NCBI RefSeq assembly: GCF_028435365.1
Contig: NZ_JAGTJJ010000009.1
Coordinates: 1-64,000 of the forward strand
DNA length: 64,000 bases
Source of the DNA: Polyangium jinanense
Lineage (GTDB): Bacteria; Myxococcota; Polyangia; Polyangiales; Polyangiaceae
Direction of reading: 5' to 3'
Under the pieces are notes generated by a model that saw nothing but the letters and a program-made list of their open reading frames with translations, was not told where the DNA came from and did no database searches. Below are positions 59,701-64,000 of this stretch, piece by piece; within the stretch, counting starts at the first letter, position 1, and every line of letters starts with the position of its first letter. The position numbers and the translations under genes are program-made.

Positions 59701-59785
59701 CTTCAAACCGTTCGAGGCTGAAAGCTTTCGCGCGCTGGTCTCCGCGCTCGCCTCGGGCAGCATGCCTCCGAGGAGGGTGGGCTAG
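56753..59785 (+). CDS. Hybrid PAS sensor histidine kinase
   Basis: 1010 aa, TTG start. Order: a degenerate receiver-like domain (1-120), about four PAS domains (135-640; HAPIILHSIDAEGRLVSVSD, NAPVVLWAVDREGIITFAEG, NAPVGIQIFGPDGTSVQMNE), HisKA with the phospho-acceptor His in GVAHEINNPL, an ATPase domain (NLLANAAQAM, VVDNGVGIPPDRL, GMGLGLSVC), and a C-terminal receiver with VVLCDLMMPGTSG. No membrane helix is seen, so it is a cytoplasmic sensor with a phosphorelay tail. Without the island, the DUF4132 gene would lie 8 bp upstream. Confidence 0.9.
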   Translation: MPSLLPASILGRTSPVRALLEAELRAAGFDVLPNEDPGTLGDPSLVVVLDLEGDAPRTALDACRTTRARLDAAALAVATDRDDDAHLRTLVDAGADELFVLPHDAPRLGPRLAAIRRRVETTRRILDDKRDIERRHEYLYEHAPIILHSIDAEGRLVSVSDGWLDALGYERAEVLGRRSVDFMTEASRELALARIPELFQRGVGQGSRYEFVRKDGSLLEVVMTALVERDAAGKSLRTFAVSTDLREVREVERALARANDELHTLLAAFPDNIFRVAEDGTVLEAHFGRRQRRRSVESLPALVGKNLTEILQPLRAPEVLDAIKKVRGTTDVVSLEYETLGTDGAPMFREVRVAALPRGEALILSRDVTELRHSEALLRENETRLRALLDNAPVVLWAVDREGIITFAEGKGLAHLGFRPGELIGTSAFNLPTVPGSSLPQVREPLAGRAYMGEVAIGRVWFEHVSWPLRDASGEVTGALGVSTDITERRRVELALRESERLAQAVFENAPVGIQIFGPDGTSVQMNEAHRNQLGLPSKTYGVGVFNALTDPLHVSTGMDQCFARAYAGEVVEIHGQDVNLDIYGNTWSSSRARLVFDTILFPIRDGAETRAVVAFCRDVTERRHAEARLLLADRLTSLGTMAAGVAHEINNPLSFVLANLEFVAEALRAAPPDADTYEAATQALDEALEGAKRMRAIVRDMGTFSRADGDAAERGPIDVHAVLDKSIRMTHHALRHRTRVTRAFGDVPQVIGNEARLGQVFVNLLANAAQAMPDRPESENEIRLVTRSIDGRVLVEVVDNGVGIPPDRLTRIFDPFFTTKPVGEGMGLGLSVCHSIVTSFGGELLVESTPGTGSIFRVILRPAELTPRSRRGLRPSGRGDRPRVLFVDDEPYVCTAVRRILGRDMDLVCACGSEEALGLVRAGERFDVVLCDLMMPGTSGVALYASLLELDPALECRVGFLTGGACTDEVRSFVGDVGDRLLFKPFEAESFRALVSALASGSMPPRRVG

Positions 59786-59869
59786 GCGCCAAGGACGACG
59801 CTCGCTTTTGCGTCGCCCCTCATCCGCAGGCTCCCGCTACGACGACCGAGGTTTTATGGAGCGGCACGG

Positions 59870-61840
59870 ATGCCGTCTCGTGTCGACTTCCTCCCGGGAA
59901 CGTGGAAAGGCCCGCGGCACGGGACGAACTCACCCGCCGGCCTCTTCCTGGTGCTCGGCACGGTCGGTGGGACGGTCGTGCTGCGCGAGAGCCTCGCACC
60001 GCTGCTCGGCGCGTCCTCGCCCATGCTCGCGTTCGTCCTGCCGGTGACGATCTGCGCCGCGCTGGGCGGCTTCTGGCTCGGCATCCTCGCCACGATCTGC
60101 GCACTCGGCGCGGGTTACTTCTTTTTCATCGAGCCCGTCCACGCGCCCACGCTGACGAGCCCCGCCGACCTCGCCCGGATCGGACTCTTCACCTGCATCG
60201 GCGTCGCCATCAGCGCCGTGAGCGGCCGCATGCATCGCGAGGTCGCGCGCAGCCGCGAGGCCGAGCGCATCATCGCCGAGCGTGCCCAGGCAAGCGCGAC
60301 GAACGCCCAGCATTTCCGCACCCTCGTCGCCTCCCGCACCCTCGGCGTCGCCACCTTCCGCGGCGACGCGATCGTCGATGCGAATCCCGCCTTCCTCGAC
60401 CTTCTTGGTTGGAGCTCCCACGAATTCGCCGAGCTCGACGGCAAGCTCACGTGGAGCGAGCTCACGCCCTCCGAGCACCGCGGCGCCGACGACCTCGCCG
60501 CCCGGCAGCTCCGGACGGTGGGCTATTGCGCGCCTTACGAGAAGGAGTTCTTCCGGAAAGACGGCAGCCGCGTCCCGGCCTTGATCGGCGGCGCCGTCGT
60601 CCTCGGCCGCGACGGGCGCGACCTCACCGGCATGTTTTACGTCGTCGATCTCTCGCGCCTCCGCCGCGCCGAGCAGGCCCTACGCGAGAGCGAGGCCCGC
60701 CTCCGCCTCGCGCTCGACGCCGCGCGCGCGGGCTCGTGGGCCTGGGACGTGGCGACGAACCACCTCGTCTGGTCCGAGCGCAACTACGAGCTCTACGGCG
60801 TCGATCCGAGGTGCGTCGCGACCGTCGAACGATGGATCGAAGCCATCCACCCGGACGATCGCGCCCGCATCGTGGACGAGTCCGAGCGCATGCTCGCGAG
60901 CGGCGCCGAGCACTTCCGCCTCGAGCTCCGCGTCGCCCGCGGCGCGCACGGGATCCGCTGGATCGCCGCCCTCGGACAGGTCCACCGCGACGAACGAGGA
61001 AACGTCGTGCGCGCCGCGGGTTTGACCCTCGACATCACCGAACGCCGCAACATCGAGGAGAGCGAGCGCGCCGCGCGCGCCGAGGCCGAGCGCGTGAGCC
61101 ACCTCAAGGACGAGTTCGTCGCGACGCTCTCGCACGAGCTCCGCACGCCGCTCACCTCCATCCTCGGCTGGGCCCAGGTCCTCTCGCGCTCGCCCCACGG
61201 CGGCGACAAACCCCATCGGGGCCTCGAGGTCATCGAGCGCAACGCCCGCGTCCTCTCGCAGATCGTCTCCGATCTCCTCGACGTCAGCCGCATCGTCACG
61301 GGCAAGATCCACCTCGACGTCGCGCCCTTTGATCTCGGCGCCGTCGTCGCCTCCGCGACCGAGACCGTGCGCCCCTCCGCCGAGCAGAAGGGCGTCGCGC
61401 TCGACGTCAGCGTCACGCCGATCGGCGAGCCCCTCCTCGGCGACGACGCTCGCATCGAGCAGCTCCTCTGGAACCTCCTCTCGAACGCGATCAAGTTCTC
61501 GCCGACGGGCGGCCGCGTCGAGGTCGTCGTGCGCCCGCAGCGGGGCCGCGCCGTCATCGTCGTCCGTGACTCCGGCCAGGGCATCGCGCCCGAGTTCTTG
61601 CCGCACCTCTTCGAGCGCTTCCGGCAGGAGGACGCCTCCTCGTCCCGGCGTTACGGCGGCCTCGGCCTCGGCCTCTCCATCGTCAAGCACATCACCGACC
61701 TTCATGGCGGCCGCGTGGTTGCCGAGAGCGCGGGCCCGGGCCGCGGCGCGACCTTCACCGTCGAGCTCCCGCTCGCCTCCGAGGGCCGCGTGATGGCCGC
61801 TCGCCTCGCCTCCCCCGAAGCCGTGCGGCGGGCCGGCTGA
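59870..61840 (+). CDS. DUF4118/PAS membrane histidine kinase
   Basis: 656 aa. Three to four N-terminal membrane helices (AGLFLVLGTVGGTVVL, SPMLAFVLPVTICAALGGFW, TICALGAGYFFFI) form a DUF4118-like sensor, as in KdpD. Two PAS domains follow (about 145-270 and 280-400), then HisKA with the acceptor His in ATLSHELRTPLTSI and an ATPase domain (NLLSNAIKFSPTG, VRDSGQGIAPEFL, GGLGLGLSIVKHI). No receiver domain. GGAG lies before the ATG. It follows the hybrid kinase by 84 bp; the two may share a relay. Confidence 0.9.
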   Translation: MPSRVDFLPGTWKGPRHGTNSPAGLFLVLGTVGGTVVLRESLAPLLGASSPMLAFVLPVTICAALGGFWLGILATICALGAGYFFFIEPVHAPTLTSPADLARIGLFTCIGVAISAVSGRMHREVARSREAERIIAERAQASATNAQHFRTLVASRTLGVATFRGDAIVDANPAFLDLLGWSSHEFAELDGKLTWSELTPSEHRGADDLAARQLRTVGYCAPYEKEFFRKDGSRVPALIGGAVVLGRDGRDLTGMFYVVDLSRLRRAEQALRESEARLRLALDAARAGSWAWDVATNHLVWSERNYELYGVDPRCVATVERWIEAIHPDDRARIVDESERMLASGAEHFRLELRVARGAHGIRWIAALGQVHRDERGNVVRAAGLTLDITERRNIEESERAARAEAERVSHLKDEFVATLSHELRTPLTSILGWAQVLSRSPHGGDKPHRGLEVIERNARVLSQIVSDLLDVSRIVTGKIHLDVAPFDLGAVVASATETVRPSAEQKGVALDVSVTPIGEPLLGDDARIEQLLWNLLSNAIKFSPTGGRVEVVVRPQRGRAVIVVRDSGQGIAPEFLPHLFERFRQEDASSSRRYGGLGLGLSIVKHITDLHGGRVVAESAGPGRGATFTVELPLASEGRVMAARLASPEAVRRAG

Positions 61841-61880
61841 TCGACCTGCTCCTCTGCCGAGATCTGGTAACGTCGCGCCG

Positions 61881-62906
61881 ATGGCCGAAGCGCCTCCCCG
61901 CCCCGAAGGCGAGCACCCTCGATCCCTCGTACGCGCCGTCCTGCCGTTCGTCGTCTCGATCGCCCTCGTCGCGTTCGTCCTCGCGCGCCTCGATCTCAAG
62001 GCTTTCCAGGAGCAACTCGCGCGCGTCTCGGCGCCCTCGTTCCTCGCGTTCGCGGCCGTCTTCGTGGTCTCGCTTTGCGCCGCCGACAGCTTGGCGACCG
62101 TGCTCGTCTATCGCCGGTCCGTCGCGCCCATTCGATTTCGTGATTTTTTCATCCTCCGCGGCGCCTCTTACCTGCCTTCGCTCCTGAACCACCACGTCGG
62201 CCAGGCCTTCCTCACCGTCGCCCTTTCCCGCATCCACGGTGTCCCCCTCGCCCGCGTCGCCGGCGCCACGCTGCTCGTGTACGCCTCCTGGATGGGCTCG
62301 ATCCTGGGCCTCTCGTGTGTCGCCATCGTCCTCGGCGACAAGCCCCTTCTTTGGCTCGCCGTGCCCCTCGGCGCGGGCTCTCTTTACCTCGCGCTCCTCG
62401 CGATTCGCCCGGCGCGCCTTTCCTCTCTTCGGGTCCTCGCGCCCCTCTTCGAGGCTGGCGTGCGAGGCCACCTCTGGGCCCTCTTCGCGCGCCTCCCGCA
62501 CCTCGTCGTCCTTTTCGTCGGCACGTGGGTTCCGTTCTGGTTCTTCGACGTCCGCATTCCCCCGGCGCCCGCGTTTGCATTCATTCCCGTCCTGATGGTC
62601 GCGGTCACCTTGCCCATCACGCCGCAGGGGTTTGGCACGCGCGACGTCCTCGCGGCCACGCTGCTCGAACCCTTTGCCCCGTTCCCCACGCATGAAGAGC
62701 GCCTCGCGGCCATCGCGGCCTCGACCACCGCGTGGGGCGTGGCCATCACGCTGATCGAGATCGTCTTCGCGCTTTTGCTGCTCCGCTTCGTGACGCCGAT
62801 TCCGACGACGACGAGCGCTCCGTTATCCGAGGCTGGGCCAGCTCCGGGGCGGCCGGAATTTCTTCCCGAAGGGCAGCCCGTCGCGCCGGACGATCCTCGC
62901 GGCTAG
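61881..62906 (+). CDS. Flippase-like membrane protein (LPG synthase TM / UPF0104)
   Basis: 341 aa. Seven to eight membrane helices; family motifs FFILRGASYLPSLLNHHVGQ, VTLPITPQGFGTRDVLAATL. This is the transmembrane part of lysyl-phosphatidylglycerol synthases and AglD-like lipid flippases, without the aminoacyl-transfer domain. It may move lipid-linked sugars or lipids across the inner membrane. The last 84 bp overlap the 3' end of the converging DUF362 gene, coding for its Pro-rich cytoplasmic tail. Confidence 0.8.
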   Translation: MAEAPPRPEGEHPRSLVRAVLPFVVSIALVAFVLARLDLKAFQEQLARVSAPSFLAFAAVFVVSLCAADSLATVLVYRRSVAPIRFRDFFILRGASYLPSLLNHHVGQAFLTVALSRIHGVPLARVAGATLLVYASWMGSILGLSCVAIVLGDKPLLWLAVPLGAGSLYLALLAIRPARLSSLRVLAPLFEAGVRGHLWALFARLPHLVVLFVGTWVPFWFFDVRIPPAPAFAFIPVLMVAVTLPITPQGFGTRDVLAATLLEPFAPFPTHEERLAAIAASTTAWGVAITLIEIVFALLLLRFVTPIPTTTSAPLSEAGPAPGRPEFLPEGQPVAPDDPRG

Positions 62907-64000
62907 ATCGGCCCGCGACACCATTCCCACAGCCTCCCGGATCATCGCCATCCGCGCCGGGTCGAACCCCATTTCCTCCGCGGCCGTCGCGTCCACGATC
63001 GCCGGATCGAACCCGCCCACGAGCGTCCCGGCAACCACCGGCGTCGCCCCGAGCGGCCCTTCCCCCTCCCCCGCCACGATCCCGTCCACGAGCGCGAGGT
63101 AACGACGCACGGGTTCGTCGTGCAAAACGCCGTCGCGATCCACGAAAAAGAGGATCCGGTTCAGATCCAGAATGGTTCGCCAGAGCGTATCGTTGCCCTC
63201 CCAGCTCCCGTCGATCACCTTCGACGGCGCCCCGAGGCGCGCGAGGCGCGCAACCAGCGAATGGTCGCCGGGCAGCGGGAAACGCGAGAGTTTGTCCTCG
63301 ATCCGCTCCGCCAAACCTCGCGGCCGGTCGAACTCGTCGCCGCCCACGGAAGGGTCCCCGGCCGTGAAATGCGGGAGCCAGTATTTCTCGTTCGTGAATC
63401 CGATGACGCTCTTCAAGGCCAGCGTGACGCCGGTCTTTTTGTGCGTCTTCATCTTCGGCAGGTTGATCACCACGTCCGCGTCGAGCACCGTGCGCGGCAG
63501 GCTGTACTCGTGTTTCCCGCCCGTGTGGTGCGGGACCGGCGTCTCGTAATGGCTGCGGTGAAACCGGAGCCGCTCGCCCGGCGGAGCTTCGCTTCGCGCA
63601 AACGCGCTCCGATCGCCGAGATCCACGACCCGATACCCGCGCGGATCTCCCGGAAGCTTCGTGCGGACGAGCAGGCCGAGGTTGTACGAGAGGCCCCCGC
63701 GCCGCACGTCGTCGAGCGCGAAATACGGCGCGACCCGGAAATACCGCAGGTCCACGAAATCGACGTCCGCGCCGCCCCGACGCAGGTGATCGATCACCGC
63801 GAAGATCCCGAGCGGCCCCGCGACCTTCTCGATCTCGCAGCCCTCCACGGGCGAATCCACGACCCGCACGCAGCCCGCCGGCCCCGCGGCCCGGAGCGCA
63901 TAATCGAGGACGGGCCGCAGAAGCGCGCCGTGCGTGCTCGAAGCCCACAGCTTTTCGCCCGTGATCTTCTCGTGGAGGTTTTTCGAGGAGACCAGGTTTG
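62823..64000 (-). CDS. DUF362 protein, N-terminus beyond window
   Basis: The frame is open to the window edge (first visible residues NLVSSKNLHEKITGEKLWAS), so the true start lies outside; at least 391 residues are visible. DUF362 features: DADVVINLPKMKTHKKTGVT, LALKSVIGFTNEKYWLPH and NDTLWRTILDLNRILFF. The family often has ferredoxin or iron-sulfur links, but no CxxC cluster is in the visible part. Function is not established. Its end overlaps the flippase-like gene by 84 bp on the other strand. Confidence 0.82.
   Translation of the reverse strand, partial: NLVSSKNLHEKITGEKLWASSTHGALLRPVLDYALRAAGPAGCVRVVDSPVEGCEIEKVAGPLGIFAVIDHLRRGGADVDFVDLRYFRVAPYFALDDVRRGGLSYNLGLLVRTKLPGDPRGYRVVDLGDRSAFARSEAPPGERLRFHRSHYETPVPHHTGGKHEYSLPRTVLDADVVINLPKMKTHKKTGVTLALKSVIGFTNEKYWLPHFTAGDPSVGGDEFDRPRGLAERIEDKLSRFPLPGDHSLVARLARLGAPSKVIDGSWEGNDTLWRTILDLNRILFFVDRDGVLHDEPVRRYLALVDGIVAGEGEGPLGATPVVAGTLVGGFDPAIVDATAAEEMGFDPARMAMIREAVGMVSRADLAARIVRRDGLPFGKKFRPPRSWPSLG

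Overview
The window is very GC-rich, with dense overlapping reading frames, Ser/Thr kinases, PEGA and PAS proteins, Cys-rich lipoproteins, GTG/TTG starts and 4-bp gene overlaps. Together these point to a myxobacterium of the Polyangium/Sorangium type (order Polyangiales). This is inferred from gene content only; there is no rRNA, tRNA or CRISPR array here.

Left part (1-19.6 kb), housekeeping and accessory genes: a SprT-like/DUF2786 protein; a tandem pair of membrane sulfatase-fold transferases followed by a HutF-like deiminase; a secreted M43 metalloprotease; a GT-C/TPR membrane protein coupled to an SDR enzyme; RNase HI, an iPGM-like protein with altered metal ligands and a divergent PEGA kinase; a YkgJ-type Cys cluster protein; and four tandem Cys-rich lipoproteins.

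Middle (19.9-33.9 kb): two blocks of one apparent ATPase system. MoxR AAA-DUF5682 comes first, and VWA-SWIM-small protein-DUF4132 follows with 4-bp overlaps throughout. Between them lie a peroxiredoxin, a 43-bp minisatellite with a chain of hairpins, a metallophosphoesterase and a GT-C membrane protein.

Island (about 33.9-56.6 kb): flanked by a 193-bp direct repeat (33733-33925 and 56584-56776, about 97% identical). The repeat covers the end of the DUF4132 gene and the start of the PAS kinase gene, so the island appears to sit between two formerly adjacent genes. Its left edge is debris (hexamer repeats, structured DNA, a broken four-helix-bundle gene, IS3 and hydrolase remnants). Its core is VgrG, a radical SAM/SPASM enzyme, a PAAR-like DUF4280 protein with a 29-Cys pentapeptide tail, and a cobalamin-type RiPP radical SAM enzyme. 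Facing it is a five-gene overlapping operon (Ser/Thr kinase, TPR-PEGA, FGE-fold lipoprotein, DUF2169, three-repeat helical protein). I read this as a type VI-like spike whose tip carries a radical-SAM-modified, RiPP-like tail, with its own signalling operon. The right part has an ECF sigma factor, an HNH lipoprotein with a neighbour of unknown function, a pre-toxin protein with a degenerate C-terminus, and small 8-Cys lipoproteins.

Right end (56.7-64 kb): two large PAS histidine kinases, a flippase-like membrane protein, and a DUF362 protein that runs off the window edge.
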